Assembly: GCF_014196495.1 (NCBI RefSeq)
Contig: NZ_JACIDT010000002.1
Location: 427,012-491,011 of the forward strand
Direction: 5' to 3'
Source: Sphingobium jiangsuense
GTDB taxonomy: Bacteria; Pseudomonadota; Alphaproteobacteria; Sphingomonadales; Sphingomonadaceae
Length of the DNA: 64,000 bases
Part shown: positions 16,532-25,980 of the stretch, one piece after another
Numbering within the stretch: the first letter of the stretch is position 1
How the letters are laid out: every line of letters starts with the position of its first letter
Notes under the pieces: generated by a model
Database searches by the model: none
Told to the model about the DNA's origin: nothing
The model's input: the letters and a program-made list of their open reading frames with translations, nothing else
Made by a program: the position numbers and the translations under genes

Positions 16532-17599
16532 TTGGGCAGTCCCGCCAATTTGTCCCGAATTGAACGCATCTACCTCGATCATGCGGCGACCGCGCCGGTC
16601 AGCGGCGCGGCGCGGCGGGCGATGGCCGAGGGGCTGGAGCGCTGGGCCAACCCTTCCTCCCCCCATGCGGAAGGGCGCGCCGCGCGCGCCGCGCTGGAGG
16701 AGGCGCGGACGCGGATCGCGGCGGCGCTGGGGTGGGACGGGGCTATCCTCTTCACCTCCGGCGCGAGCGAGGCGATCGCCATCGCGCTCACCCGGTCGAA
16801 GGCGGTGCGCATCGTCACCTCCCCGGTCGAGCATGACGCGGTGCTGCGGGTGACGAAGGACGCGCATCGCCTGCCGGTCGATGCCGACGGGCGGGTGACG
16901 GCGACCGAGCCGGGGGCGCTCCACGCGATCCAGCAGGTGAACAGCGAAACCGGGGTGATCCAGCCGATCGCGGATCTGGCCGAGGCCGTCCACGCGCAGG
17001 GTGGACTGCTGTTCTGCGATTGCGCGCAGGGCGCGGGCAAGATCGACCTGCCGCTTGCCGCCGACATGATCGCGATCAGCGCCTGCAAATTCGGCGGCGC
17101 GCCCGGTGTCGGCGCGCTGCTGGTGCGCGACCTGACGCGGCTGCACCCGAGTGGCGGGCAGGAGCAGGGCTATCGCGGCGGCACCGAGAATCTGCCCGGC
17201 GTGCTGGCGATGGCCGCCGCGCTGGAGGAAAGCCGCGACTGGCTGGCCGAGGCGGTGCGGCTGCGGGTAATGCTCGACGACGCGATCCGTGCGAGTGGCG
17301 GGCAGGTCGTCGCGGAGGGGGCGGAGCGCCTGCCCACCATCGCCAGCTATCGCATGCCGGGGCAGGCGGCGCGGGCGCAGCTCATCCGCTTCGACATGGC
17401 GGGCATCGCGGTGTCGGCGGGGTCGGCCTGCTCGTCCGGCACGCTCAAGACCAGCCCGGTATTGAAGGCGATGGGCTGGGACGACAAGACCGCCGACGAG
17501 GTGGTGCGGGTGAGCTTCGGCCGTTCCACCACGCAGGCGCAGGTGCGGCGCTTCATCGAGCAATGGCGGGCGATCGCCGGGGTGGAGGCGGCGGCATGA
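16532..17599 (+). CDS. Cysteine desulfurase-like aminotransferase V (first of tandem pair)
   Basis: This 355-aa PLP enzyme of the NifS/IscS family would remove sulfur from cysteine. Visible marks are YLDHAATAPVS, TSGASEAIAIAL, EHDAV with the ring-stacking His, the PLP lysine in ISACKFGGAPGVGAL, and the catalytic Cys loop SAGSACSSGTL near residue 300. The residue before the PLP lysine is Cys where the family usually has His. No in-frame ATG fits; TTG at 16532 or 16550 must be used. An out-of-frame ATG lies at 16518. It overlaps the next gene by ATGA. Confidence 0.85.
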   Translation: MGSPANLSRIERIYLDHAATAPVSGAARRAMAEGLERWANPSSPHAEGRAARAALEEARTRIAAALGWDGAILFTSGASEAIAIALTRSKAVRIVTSPVEHDAVLRVTKDAHRLPVDADGRVTATEPGALHAIQQVNSETGVIQPIADLAEAVHAQGGLLFCDCAQGAGKIDLPLAADMIAISACKFGGAPGVGALLVRDLTRLHPSGGQEQGYRGGTENLPGVLAMAAALEESRDWLAEAVRLRVMLDDAIRASGGQVVAEGAERLPTIASYRMPGQAARAQLIRFDMAGIAVSAGSACSSGTLKTSPVLKAMGWDDKTADEVVRVSFGRSTTQAQVRRFIEQWRAIAGVEAAA

Positions 17600-18771
17600 A
17601 GGATGCGATCTATCTCGACTATCAGGCGACGACCCCGCTCGCGCCGGAGGTGTTCGCGGCAATGGAGCCATGGCTGCGCGAGCGCTTCGCCAATCCGCAC
17701 AGCGCCCACAGGCCGGGCCGCGCCGCCGCCGCCGCCGTCGAGGTCGCGCGTGGGCGGGTGGCGGCGCTGATGCCGGAAGGGGGGCGCGCCATCTTCACCT
17801 CCGGCGCGACCGAGGCGCTCAACATCGCGATACAGGGCGCGGCGCGGCGGGCGCGGCGGCTGGACCCCCGGCGCGTGCGCGTGCTCGCCGCCGATACCGA
17901 ACATTCCGCCGTGCGCGACACGGTGCTGGCGCTGGGCGAGGAGGGGTTCGAGCCGGTGCTGCTGCCGGTCGGGCCGGACGGGCTGCTGGACCCGGCGAGC
18001 GTCGCGGCGCAACTGGACGGGCGCGCGGCGCTGCTCGCGGTGATGCTGGTCAATAACGAGATCGGGGTGATCCAGCCGGCCGAGGCGCTCGCCGGGCTGG
18101 CGCATGAAGTGGGTGCGCTGTTCCTGTGCGATGCGGTGCAGGGCTTCGGCCGGGTCGATCTGCCCGCTTGCGCCGACATGATCGCGATCAGCGGCCACAA
18201 GATCTACGGCCCCAAGGGCATCGGCGCGCTCTGGCTGCGCGAGGGGCTGGAGCTGCCGCCGCTGCTCCATGGCGGCGGGCAGGAGGAAGGCTTGCGCCCC
18301 GGCACGCTCTCGCCCGCGCTGTGCGTCGGGCTGGGCGAGGCGGCGCGGCTGATGGGCGCGCGGCGGGAAGAGGACACCGCCCATGTCGAGGCGCTGTGGC
18401 AGCGCGCGCGGGAGCGGCTTTCGGGCTGGACCCTCAACGGCAGCGCGGAGGCGCGCTATCACGGCAATCTCAACCTGCGGCGCGATGGGCTGGACGCCGC
18501 GCGGCTGTTGTCCGACTGCCGGGGCGTCGCGCTGTCGCTGGGGTCCGCCTGCGCCAGCGGATCGGGCCGCCCCAGCCATGTGCTGCGCGCGCTCGGCCTG
18601 TCCGACCGGGAGGCGCGCTCCTCGATCCGTCTCGGTTTCGGACGCTATACCACCCTTGCCGAAATCGATGCGGCGGCGCAAAAGATGGAAGAGGCGGCCC
18701 GCGCACAGGGCTGCGTCCCGGTCGAAGGGGGCGGCAAGGGGGCTAATAACGGGGAGACTATGAAGGAATGA
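17596..18771 (+). CDS. Cysteine desulfurase (second of tandem pair)
   Basis: This 391-aa enzyme is a more canonical NifS/IscS-type desulfurase: IYLDYQATTPLAPEV at the start, TSGATEALNIAIQGAA, EHSAV, the PLP lysine in ISGHKIYGPKGIGALWL, RPGTLSPAL, and the active Cys in LGSACASGSGRPS. The ATG at 17596 overlaps the stop of the first desulfurase. It ends by overlapping the ferredoxin start (ATGA at 18768). Together the three suggest a sulfur donor and electron donor set for iron-sulfur cluster assembly or tRNA thiolation; no scaffold protein is adjacent. Confidence 0.9.
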   Translation: MKDAIYLDYQATTPLAPEVFAAMEPWLRERFANPHSAHRPGRAAAAAVEVARGRVAALMPEGGRAIFTSGATEALNIAIQGAARRARRLDPRRVRVLAADTEHSAVRDTVLALGEEGFEPVLLPVGPDGLLDPASVAAQLDGRAALLAVMLVNNEIGVIQPAEALAGLAHEVGALFLCDAVQGFGRVDLPACADMIAISGHKIYGPKGIGALWLREGLELPPLLHGGGQEEGLRPGTLSPALCVGLGEAARLMGARREEDTAHVEALWQRARERLSGWTLNGSAEARYHGNLNLRRDGLDAARLLSDCRGVALSLGSACASGSGRPSHVLRALGLSDREARSSIRLGFGRYTTLAEIDAAAQKMEEAARAQGCVPVEGGGKGANNGETMKE

Positions 18772-19103
18772 CGCTCGTCCGCTTTATCAGCGCCGACGGT
18801 CAGCAGGTGCAGGAGGTCGAGGCGCCGGCCGGCGACAATCTGCTCGACATCGCACAGGCGGCGGGCCAGCCGCTGGAGGGCACCTGCGAGGGGCAGATGG
18901 CCTGCTCGACCTGCCATGTGATCGTCTCCGCCGAGGATTTCGCGCGCCTGCGCCCGGCGAGCGAGGCGGAGGAGGATATGCTCGACCTCGCCGCCGCCGC
19001 GACGCGCACCAGCCGCCTTGCCTGCCAGATCGACATTCCCGGCGACATGGAGACGCTGACGGTGCGGATACCGGGGGAATATCACAATTTGCAGGGGATA
19101 TGA
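18768..19103 (+). CDS. fdx: 2Fe-2S ferredoxin, ISC/adrenodoxin type
   Basis: This 111-aa ferredoxin carries the vertebrate-type 2Fe-2S pattern: three Cys in GTCEGQMACSTCHV and a fourth in SRLACQI. It would pass electrons, most likely in cluster assembly given the two desulfurases directly upstream with overlapping ends. The start at 18768 overlaps the previous stop, giving translational coupling. Confidence 0.93.
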   Translation: MTLVRFISADGQQVQEVEAPAGDNLLDIAQAAGQPLEGTCEGQMACSTCHVIVSAEDFARLRPASEAEEDMLDLAAAATRTSRLACQIDIPGDMETLTVRIPGEYHNLQGI

Positions 19104-19171
19104 GGATTCAGGGATTGAGGCCGGGCGGGCATCCTCTTGCAATTCCCGGCGGCAGCGGCCATATGGCCAGC

Positions 19172-19260
19172 GGGAGTCGGGCGGACGCAGCCGTCGCCAA
19201 CCTGGTCAGGTCCTGACGGAAGCAGCCACAACGATTTTGCTGCGGGTCGTTCCGGCTCCC
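19172..19260 (+). ncRNA. ffs: Signal recognition particle RNA (4.5S, small bacterial type)
   Basis: The universal SRP tip is present: GGTCAGGTCC at 19204-19213 and GGAAGCAGCCA shortly after, forming the domain IV loops that bind Ffh. The ends GGGAGTCGG (19172-19180) and CCGGCTCCC (19252-19260) close the hairpin. The gene precedes dnaX, a placement common in this group. Exact ends may differ by a few bases. The remaining flanks (19104-19171 and 19261-19375) show no gene. Confidence 0.92.
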
Positions 19261-19375
19261 ACCTCCTTTCCTCTGGCCCGTTTCCTTCCGGCTTTTCCGT
19301 CGGTGCCGCCGAAACGGCGCATGGATCATTTCCCTCCCATCCATCCTTCGACAAGCGCCGCGCCAGCCGTTACAG

Positions 19376-21058
19376 ATGGGTCCGATGTTTGACGAATCCC
19401 CTCCGCCCCAGACCCGCGCCCCGGCCCGGACCGACACCGCCTATCGCGTGCTGGCGCGCAAATACCGGCCGCAGACGTTCAGCGAGCTGATCGGTCAGGA
19501 TGCGATGGTGCAGACGCTGGGCAACGCAATCAGGCGCGGCCGTCTCGCCCATGCCTTCCTGATGACCGGCGTGCGCGGCGTCGGCAAGACGTCGACCGCG
19601 CGCCTCATCGCCAAGGCATTGAACTGCGTCGGGCCGGACGGGCAGGGCGGCCCCACCATCGACCCCTGCGGCGTGTGCGAGCCGTGCAAGGCGATCGCGG
19701 AAGGACGCCATATCGACGTGATCGAGATGGACGCGGCCAGCCACACCGGCGTCGACGATGTGCGCGAGATCATCGAGGCGGTGCGCTATGCCGCCGTGTC
19801 GGCGCGCTTCAAGATCTACATCATCGACGAAGTGCACATGCTGTCGAAGAACGCGTTCAACGCGCTGCTGAAGACGCTGGAGGAGCCGCCCGCCCATGTG
19901 AAGTTCCTGTTCGCCACGACCGAGGTGAACAAGGTGCCGATCACCGTGCTGTCGCGCTGCCAGCGCTTCGATCTGCGGCGGATTTCGGCGGAGAAGCTGG
20001 CCGACCATTTCGCCCATGTGATCGAGGCCGAGGGCGTCGCGGCCGAGCCCGATGCGCTCAAGCTGATCGCGCAGGCGGCCGAAGGCTCCGCGCGCGACGG
20101 CCTCTCGATCCTCGACCAGGCGATCGCCCATGCGGAGCTGGGCGGCGGCGGGGAAGGGGAGCGTGCGCTCGTCACCGCAGGCCAGGTGCGCGAGATGCTG
20201 GGCCTGTCCGACCGGGGCGCGATCCGCCGTCTGTTCGGGCTGATCCTCGAAGGGCGCGGCGAGGACGTGCTGCGGGCGATGGCCGACCAGCATGAACTGG
20301 GCGTCGAGCCGCTGGCGATCCTGCGCGGGCTGATGGAAATCGTGCATGCGGTCACCATGGCCAAGGCCGGGCGGCGCCATGACGACCCCATCCAGTCGGC
20401 GGAAGAGCGGGAGGCGCTGGCCGACTGGGCGAGCCAGTTGGGCTTCGCGCCGCTCCATCGCCTCTGGCAACTGCTGCTCAAGGGACATGAGGAGGTTTCC
20501 CGCGCTGTCATGCCGATGGAGGCCGCCGAGATGGCGCTGCTGCGCATCGTCCATGCGGCGAGCCTGCCCGATCCTTCCGACCTTGCCCGCATGCTGAGCC
20601 AGGGCGGCGGCTTTGCGGGCGCGGCCTCCGCCCCGGCGGCGGAAAGCGCGCCGGCGGCCCCGCCCGCGCCCGCCTCCACCATGCCCGCCAGCTTCGAGGC
20701 GCTGGTGAAGCGGTTGTGGGACGGCAATCATGCCTTGGTCGCCGACGAGATGGAGCATTTGATCCGCCCAGTGCGTTATGAGCCACCGGAGCTGGATTTC
20801 CAGCCGGTCCGGCCGATGGACCGCGAAACCATCGACCGGATGAAGCAGGCGATCGATGCGGTGACGCAGGCCCGCTGGCAGCTGTCCGCCGTCGGCGGCG
20901 ACGCGCAGCCGAGCCTGGCGGAGCGGAAGGCGGCGGAAGAGGAGGCCGCGAAGAAGGCGATTCTCGAAACCCCGGTGTTGAAGGCGGCGATGGAGGCGTT
21001 TCCCGATGCCGAACTGCTGCCGATCGATGACGATGCGAAATGGAGCGCAAGCGCATGA
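19376..21058 (+). CDS. dnaX: DNA polymerase III subunit gamma/tau
   Basis: This is the clamp-loader ATPase that ties the replicative polymerase cores together. Features are RKYRPQTFSELIGQDAMVQTL, Walker A GVRGVGKTSTA (Lys near residue 71), a zinc module with CVGPD...CGVCEPC, Walker B IIDEVHMLS, and sensor region FATTEVNKVPITVLSRCQRFD. An Ala/Pro-rich linker follows near residue 420, then the tau C-terminal domain. At 560 aa it is tau length; I see no obvious slippery site for a gamma form. An ATG at 19385 is an alternative start. The stop overlaps the start of ybaB. Confidence 0.96.
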   Translation: MGPMFDESPPPQTRAPARTDTAYRVLARKYRPQTFSELIGQDAMVQTLGNAIRRGRLAHAFLMTGVRGVGKTSTARLIAKALNCVGPDGQGGPTIDPCGVCEPCKAIAEGRHIDVIEMDAASHTGVDDVREIIEAVRYAAVSARFKIYIIDEVHMLSKNAFNALLKTLEEPPAHVKFLFATTEVNKVPITVLSRCQRFDLRRISAEKLADHFAHVIEAEGVAAEPDALKLIAQAAEGSARDGLSILDQAIAHAELGGGGEGERALVTAGQVREMLGLSDRGAIRRLFGLILEGRGEDVLRAMADQHELGVEPLAILRGLMEIVHAVTMAKAGRRHDDPIQSAEEREALADWASQLGFAPLHRLWQLLLKGHEEVSRAVMPMEAAEMALLRIVHAASLPDPSDLARMLSQGGGFAGAASAPAAESAPAAPPAPASTMPASFEALVKRLWDGNHALVADEMEHLIRPVRYEPPELDFQPVRPMDRETIDRMKQAIDAVTQARWQLSAVGGDAQPSLAERKAAEEEAAKKAILETPVLKAAMEAFPDAELLPIDDDAKWSASA

Positions 21059-21378
21059 AAGATCTGAATGAAATCCTCGGCATGGCCAATCGCGTGCAGG
21101 AAGAGCTGACGAGGGCGCAGGAAAATCTCGACAAGCTGGAGGTCGAGGGCGTTTCCGGCGGCGGCGTGGTGAAGGTGCGGGCGACCGCCAAGGGCCGGAT
21201 CGTCGGCCTCAGCATCGACGACAGCCTGCTTTCCCCGTCCGAAAAGCCGATCCTGGAGGACCTGATCGTCGCCGCGTTCAACGATGCGCGCAAGAAGGCC
21301 GACGAGGTGAGCGGCGCGGAAATGGCCAAGATGACCAGCAGCCTGCCGCTGCCCCCCGGCTTCAAGCTGCCGTTCTGA
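21055..21378 (+). CDS. Nucleoid-associated protein, YbaB/EbfC family
   Basis: A 107-aa dimeric DNA-binding protein of the YbaB/EbfC family. It has an N-terminal helix (LNEILGMANRVQEELTRAQENL), the conserved GGGVVKVRATAKGRIVGLSID strand region, and a C-terminal helix ending in PPGFKLPF. The ATG at 21055 overlaps the dnaX stop (ATGA). Its pairing with dnaX is widespread. It is thought to bend or coat DNA; a specific target is not known here. Confidence 0.93.
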   Translation: MKDLNEILGMANRVQEELTRAQENLDKLEVEGVSGGGVVKVRATAKGRIVGLSIDDSLLSPSEKPILEDLIVAAFNDARKKADEVSGAEMAKMTSSLPLPPGFKLPF

Positions 21379-21448
21379 GCGGTCACCGGTCCGCATGCGG
21401 TGGAGCGCCATGAACCGGCGTGATTTTGCGGCAAAACGCACCCCGCCA

Positions 21449-21477
21449 TTGATTGCCGCCGCGCAGACCACATATTT
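21449..21477 (+). promoter_or_regulatory. Possible promoter of lon
   Basis: A TTGATT box (21449-21454) and an ATATTT box (21472-21477) are 17 bp apart, 28 bp before the lon ATG. I see no clear heat-shock (sigma-32) signature, although lon is often heat inducible. Confidence 0.35.
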
Positions 21478-21504
21478 GATCCCGATGCCGCTGCCGGCGG
21501 CACG

Positions 21505-23913
21505 ATGGAGAAAGCATTGAACACACAACTGCCCCTATTGCCGTTGCGCGACATCGTCGTGTTTCCGCATATGATCGTTCCCCTGTTCGTCGGGCGCGAC
21601 AAGAGCGTCGTCGCGCTGGAAAAGGCGATGGAAGCGGACAAGGAAATCTTCCTCGTCTCGCAGCTCGACCCGGCGGAGGATGAGCCCGATCGCGACGCCA
21701 TGTACGACGTGGGCGTCATCGCGACGGTGCTGCAATTGCTGAAGCTGCCCGACGGCACCGTGCGCGTGCTGGTGGAGGGCAAGCAGCGCGCGAAGCTGAT
21801 CGCGACCTCGCCGGCCGACGGCTTCGTCACGGCCGATGTCGATGCGCTGCCCGAAGAGGCCGCCACCGGCCCGCAGGTGTCCGCGCTGATGCGCTCGGTC
21901 GCCGACCAGTTCGAGAATTACGCCAAGCTCAACAAGAAGCTGCCCGCCGAAACGCCGATGCAGTTGCGCGAGATCGAGGAGCCGGGCCGGCTCGCCGATG
22001 CGGTCGCGGCCAACATCAACGTCAAGGTGTCGGACAAGCAGGCGCTGCTGACCGAAACCGACCCGGCCAAGCGGCTGGAGATGGTGTTCGCCTTCATGGA
22101 GGGCGAACTGGGCGTGTTGCAGGTCGAAAAGAAGATCCGTGGCCGCGTCAAGCGCCAGATGGAAAAGACCCAGCGCGAATATTATCTGAACGAGCAGCTC
22201 AAGGCCATCCAGCGCGAACTGGGCAATGGCGACGGCGAGGACGGCGACGAACTGGCCGAACTGCAGGACAAGATCAACAAGACCAGGCTTTCCAAGGAGG
22301 CGAAGGCGAAGGCCAATGCCGAGTTGAAGAAGCTGAAGACCATGCAGCCCATGTCGGCCGAGGCGACGGTCGTGCGCAACTATCTCGACGTGCTGCTGGG
22401 GCTGCCCTGGGGCAAGAAGAGCAAGGTCAAGAACGATCTGGTCCGCGCGCAGGAAATCCTCGATGCCGATCATTTCGCGCTGGAGAAGGTCAAGGACCGC
22501 ATCGTCGAATATCTCGCGGTGCAGGCGCGCACCAACAAGCTGAAGGGGCCGATATTGTGCCTCGTCGGTCCTCCGGGCGTGGGCAAGACCTCGCTTGGCA
22601 AGTCGATCGCCAAGGCGTGCGGACGCGAGTTCGTGCGCCAGTCGCTGGGCGGCGTGCGCGACGAGGCCGAGATCAGGGGCCACAGGCGCACCTATATCGG
22701 CTCGCTGCCGGGCAAGATCGTGACCAACCTCAAGAAGGCGGGCACGATGAACCCGCTGTTCCTGCTCGACGAGATCGACAAGCTGGGGCAGGATTTCCGG
22801 GGCGACCCGGCCTCCGCCCTGCTGGAGGTGCTGGACCCGGAGCAGAACAGCCGGTTCCAGGATCATTATCTGGAGATCGACGTCGATCTTTCCGACGTGA
22901 TGTTCGTGACCACCGCAAACAGCCTCAACCTGCCGCAGCCCTTGCTGGACCGGATGGAGATCATCCGCCTCGAAGGCTATACGGAGGATGAGAAGGTCGA
23001 GATCGCGCAGCGGCACCTCGTGCCCAAGCAGATCGAGGCCCATGGCCTGAAGGAAAGCGAGTTCACCGTCACCGAGGAAGGGCTGCGCGACCTCATCCGC
23101 TATTATACGCGGGAGGCGGGCGTGCGGACGCTGGAGCGGGAAATCGCGCGCCTCGCCCGCAAGGCGCTGCGCAAGATCCTGGAGGGCAAGGAGCAGGCGG
23201 TCGCGATCACGCCGGAAAACCTCCACGACTTCGCGGGCGTGCGCAAATATCGCCATGGCGTGTCGGAGGAGGAGAACCAGATCGGCGCCGTCACCGGTCT
23301 CGCCTGGACCGAGGTGGGCGGCGAGCTGCTGACCATCGAATCGGTCACCGTGCCCGGCAAGGGGCAGATCCGCACCACCGGCAAGCTGGGCGAGGTGATG
23401 ACCGAATCGGTGCAGGCCGCCTTTTCCTATGTGAAGGCGCGTTCGCCCGGCTACGGCATCCGCCCCAGCGTGTTCGCGCGCAAGGATATCCACATCCACC
23501 TGCCCGAAGGGGCGGTGCCCAAGGACGGTCCTTCGGCCGGTATCGGCATGGTGACGAGCATCGTTTCCACGCTGACCGGTGTGCCGGTGCGAAAAGACGT
23601 GGCGATGACCGGCGAGGTGACTCTGCGGGGCAGGGTGCTGCCCATTGGCGGCCTCAAGGAAAAGCTGCTGGCGGCGCTGCGCGGCGGGATCAAGACCGTG
23701 CTCATCCCGGTGGACAACCAGAAGGATCTGGCGGAAATCCCGGCAAATGTGACGGAAGGGCTGGAGATCGTGCCGGTGTCGCATGTCGATGAAGTGCTGG
23801 CGCGGGCGCTCGCCGCCCCGCTGGAGCCGATCGCCTGGTCGGAGGAGGACGATCTGGCCGCCCAGCCGCTTTCCTCATCCGGCGGCGAGGGGGATGTTGC
23901 GCTGCGGCATTGA
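21505..23913 (+). CDS. lon: ATP-dependent protease Lon
   Basis: This 802-aa protease has the N-terminal substrate domain ([20 protein letters not shown]), a coiled-coil region, the AAA+ domain with Walker A GPPGVGKT at about 355-362 and Walker [11 protein letters not shown], and the C-terminal serine-lysine protease domain. The catalytic Ser677 in [10 protein letters not shown] and Lys720 in [10 protein letters not shown] are 43 residues apart, exactly as in known Lon. It degrades misfolded and regulatory proteins in the cytoplasm. It is followed by hup, a common neighbour. Confidence 0.98.
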   Translation: MEKALNTQLPLLPLRDIVVFPHMIVPLFVGRDKSVVALEKAMEADKEIFLVSQLDPAEDEPDRDAMYDVGVIATVLQLLKLPDGTVRVLVEGKQRAKLIATSPADGFVTADVDALPEEAATGPQVSALMRSVADQFENYAKLNKKLPAETPMQLREIEEPGRLADAVAANINVKVSDKQALLTETDPAKRLEMVFAFMEGELGVLQVEKKIRGRVKRQMEKTQREYYLNEQLKAIQRELGNGDGEDGDELAELQDKINKTRLSKEAKAKANAELKKLKTMQPMSAEATVVRNYLDVLLGLPWGKKSKVKNDLVRAQEILDADHFALEKVKDRIVEYLAVQARTNKLKGPILCLVGPPGVGKTSLGKSIAKACGREFVRQSLGGVRDEAEIRGHRRTYIGSLPGKIVTNLKKAGTMNPLFLLDEIDKLGQDFRGDPASALLEVLDPEQNSRFQDHYLEIDVDLSDVMFVTTANSLNLPQPLLDRMEIIRLEGYTEDEKVEIAQRHLVPKQIEAHGLKESEFTVTEEGLRDLIRYYTREAGVRTLEREIARLARKALRKILEGKEQAVAITPENLHDFAGVRKYRHGVSEEENQIGAVTGLAWTEVGGELLTIESVTVPGKGQIRTTGKLGEVMTESVQAAFSYVKARSPGYGIRPSVFARKDIHIHLPEGAVPKDGPSAGIGMVTSIVSTLTGVPVRKDVAMTGEVTLRGRVLPIGGLKEKLLAALRGGIKTVLIPVDNQKDLAEIPANVTEGLEIVPVSHVDEVLARALAAPLEPIAWSEEDDLAAQPLSSSGGEGDVALRH

Positions 23914-24068
23914 GCATCGTGCGGGTGCGACGGAGGAATATGGGCGCAATGCCCCTGAATCCGGCGCATTCTTGCGCTTTATCCTTTGACAGACGCGAAA
24001 AACCACGCCTTTATGGCGCCCTTCACAACTGATTCCCAACTGAAGCCAGATAAGGGGGTTCCCAAGGC

Positions 24069-24341
24069 ATGAACAAACAGGATCTTATCAGTGCGGTCGC
24101 TGAGAGCAGCGGTCTTTCCAAGGCTGATGCCACCAAGGCGGTCGAAGGCGTGTTCGATGCGATCACCGGCGCCCTGAAGAAGGGGGATGAGGTTCGCCTG
24201 GTCGGTTTCGGCACGTTCTCGGTTTCGAAGCGCAAGGCGTCGACCGGTCGCAACCCGCGCACCGGCGAGACGATGACCATCGCCGCTTCCACCCAGCCCA
24301 AGTTCAAGGCTGGCAAGGGTCTGAAGGACGCCGTCAACTGA
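24069..24341 (+). CDS. hup: DNA-binding protein HU
   Basis: A 90-aa HU histone-like protein with MNKQDLISAVAESSGLSK at the start, the FGTFSV turn and the DNA-intercalating arm KRKASTGRNPRTGE. It compacts and bends DNA. It lies 155 nt after lon, with a strong terminator at 24448-24476. Confidence 0.97.
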   Translation: MNKQDLISAVAESSGLSKADATKAVEGVFDAITGALKKGDEVRLVGFGTFSVSKRKASTGRNPRTGETMTIAASTQPKFKAGKGLKDAVN

Positions 24342-24447
24342 TCCTGCAACCCGCGCGCGTCCCTTCCGCGCATATCCTGTGACGGAAGGGCATGCGCCGG
24401 GGCTTTGGCCCGGCAACAAGGGGAAATTCCCCCGCCGGTGCATGAAA

Positions 24448-24476
24448 AGAGCGAGGTTCCGGCCTCGCTCTTTTTG
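24448..24476 (+). terminator. Rho-independent terminator after hup
   Basis: A perfect 9-bp stem AGAGCGAGG / CCTCGCTCT with a 6-nt loop is followed by five T. It lies about 105 nt past the hup stop. Confidence 0.88.
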
Positions 24477-24596
24477 CTTTCGTCCTCAGGGACATGAAAA
24501 ATGAAAAAGCGGCATCCCGATTGCAAAAGGATGCTTGACGCTGCCGACAGGCGCGCTTAATTGGCCCCTCTCCGCACGGCGGAGGTCGATAATGTG

Positions 24597-24673
24597 GCGA
24601 TCGTAGCTCAGTTGGTTAGAGCGCTGGTTTGTGGTACCAGAGGTCGCGGGTTCGGATCCCGTCGATCGCCCCA
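24597..24673 (+). tRNA. tRNA-His (anticodon GTG)
   Basis: The acceptor stem GCGATCG pairs perfectly with CGATCGC. The anticodon stem CTGGT/ACCAG encloses TTGTGGT (anticodon GTG). The T arm GTTCGGAT and an encoded CCA are present. A G at 24596 faces the C discriminator at 24670, so the extra G-1 identity base is genome-encoded. Confidence 0.97.
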
Positions 24674-24847
24674 TTCTTTTCAAACACTTGGCTTCGCGAT
24701 GACCAGTGCTCCTGGGTTCAGTCTGGACCTGCGGGTGCGCTTCCTCGTGTCAGCCTGAAGGCTTTAGCGGGCGGCTGCGGGCGCTTTGGCTGGGCTGATG
24801 CATGGTTTCCGTACCCTATACTGAACGTCTGCTTTGGATGGTTGGCA

Positions 24848-24985
24848 GCCTTTCCCCCTTTGGGGGAGGGGGACCATGCGGAGCATGGTGGAGGGGCACA
24901 GGCCGCTGGAGTTACGCTTGATGGAGCATGCCCCTCCACCACCCTGCGGGTGGTCCCCTCCCCGTATCGGGGAGGATCAGGTCAG
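24848..24985. repeat. Extragenic palindromic repeat block
   Basis: Several nested palindromes lie here: CCCCCTTTGGGGGAGGGG, the pair CCATGCGGAGCATGG, matching GAGGGGCA...TGCCCCTCC arms, CACCCTGCGGGTGG, and CCTCCCCGTATCGGGGAGG at the end. This is the style of REP/BIME elements. The whole gap 24674-25035 between tRNA-His and the glycosylase gene has no credible gene. Confidence 0.65.
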
Positions 24986-25035
24986 CTATTGCCCGCAACC
25001 CGTCTTCTGCCGGGGCGTTCCGCATGCAACCCGTC

Positions 25036-25548
25036 CTATTCGATATACGCCGCCAATTGCCGCCACAGCTCGGCCTTGCGCGAAAGCGGCATGGTGTTGG
25101 CGGGGCTGGTCGAGGGCAGGTCGATCAGCGCGACGGTGCGGTCCGCGAAGCCCGCATCCTGCTCCAACTGCCTGCGGCCGATCCGGCTCGCGGTGGTGCC
25201 GTTGAAGCCGATCGCGCGCAGCTCCGGCAGGCCGGCGACGAACTCGCCGAGGCTGTTGGCACGGATCGCGCGCAGATGCTGGTCGAGGCTACCCGGACGG
25301 ACCGCCTCGGCCACCACGTCCCACAGACCCAGCCGCCGCGCCAGCAATCCGGCGAGCCGGTCCTCATAGGACAGGGCAGGAAGGTCGATGCCGGTCAGCC
25401 CGGCCGCGATCGGCCAGAAATGGTTGCGCGGATGCCCGTAATATTGGCTGAGCGCCAGCGAGCGCGCGCCGGGCAGGCTGCCGAGGATGAGCACCCTCGT
25501 CCGGCGATCCGCCACCGGCGGGAAGCAGAGCGCGGCCTCTTCCATCAT
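25036..25548 (-). CDS. DNA-deoxyinosine (hypoxanthine) glycosylase
   Basis: This 170-aa protein of the uracil-DNA glycosylase superfamily shows the entry motif ILGSLPGARSLALSQYYGHPRNHFWPI, LGLWDVVAEAVRPGSLDQHL, IGFNGTTA, and the closing LPSTSPAN motif with the DNA-contacting loop. That set fits the hypoxanthine-DNA glycosylase branch. It would excise deaminated adenine. It stands alone on the minus strand. Assignment to the exact branch is from memory of the family, so a G:T/U glycosylase remains possible. Confidence 0.85.
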   Translation of the reverse strand: MMEEAALCFPPVADRRTRVLILGSLPGARSLALSQYYGHPRNHFWPIAAGLTGIDLPALSYEDRLAGLLARRLGLWDVVAEAVRPGSLDQHLRAIRANSLGEFVAGLPELRAIGFNGTTASRIGRRQLEQDAGFADRTVALIDLPSTSPANTMPLSRKAELWRQLAAYIE

Positions 25549-25679
25549 TCGTTCCCGGAAAGATTATCCACATCGTGCGAGCGGCTCGCTGGCAATGCCA
25601 GCAGCGTCAGGCAAAGGCAAGCGGGCAAGACCCGCCTCCCGCCCCTTGAGGCGATGGAAGGAGCGGCAGCGGGCCGGGA

Positions 25680-25919
25680 TCAGTAATTGGCCGGAGGATC
25701 GCTCGCCGGGAAGGATTCGTCGGATTGCTCGTCCACCTTGTCCCACGGGCGGTCTTCTTCCGCATATTTATGTTCCTTGCGCCCGGCATTGCGCACCACG
25801 CCCGACGAGAATACCGGCGCGGCCTCGCCATTGTCGGCGCCATCGGACTCGCGGCGAAACATCTTGTAGAGAACCGTGCCGACACCGGCGAGAAGGCCCA
25901 GGCGAACCAGAAATCCCAT
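25680..25919 (-). CDS. Small membrane-anchored protein with DESFPASDPP tail
   Basis: This 79-aa protein starts MGFLVRLGLLAGVGTVLYKM, a single transmembrane helix, then has an acidic, flexible cytoplasmic part ending in DESFPASDPPANY. That C-terminal motif recurs in many small alphaproteobacterial proteins of unknown function. The ATG at 25919 puts the helix at the N-terminus; the open frame further upstream is not expected to be translated. Confidence 0.7.
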   Translation of the reverse strand: MGFLVRLGLLAGVGTVLYKMFRRESDGADNGEAAPVFSSGVVRNAGRKEHKYAEEDRPWDKVDEQSDESFPASDPPANY

Positions 25920-25980
25920 GATATGTCTCCCGATAACAGACGGGGCAGGGCGGGTGCGCCTGCCCCCTATCCAGTGAAAC

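Noticed and set aside
16518..16600. Frameshift at the start of the first cysteine desulfurase
   Set aside because: The out-of-frame ATG at 16518 is tempting, but the conserved IYLDHAATAP block is reached cleanly from in-frame TTG codons, so a non-ATG start is simpler.
24834..25205. Small proteins encoded in the repeat block after tRNA-His
   Set aside because: The frames run through palindromic extragenic repeats and have no ribosome binding site or family likeness.
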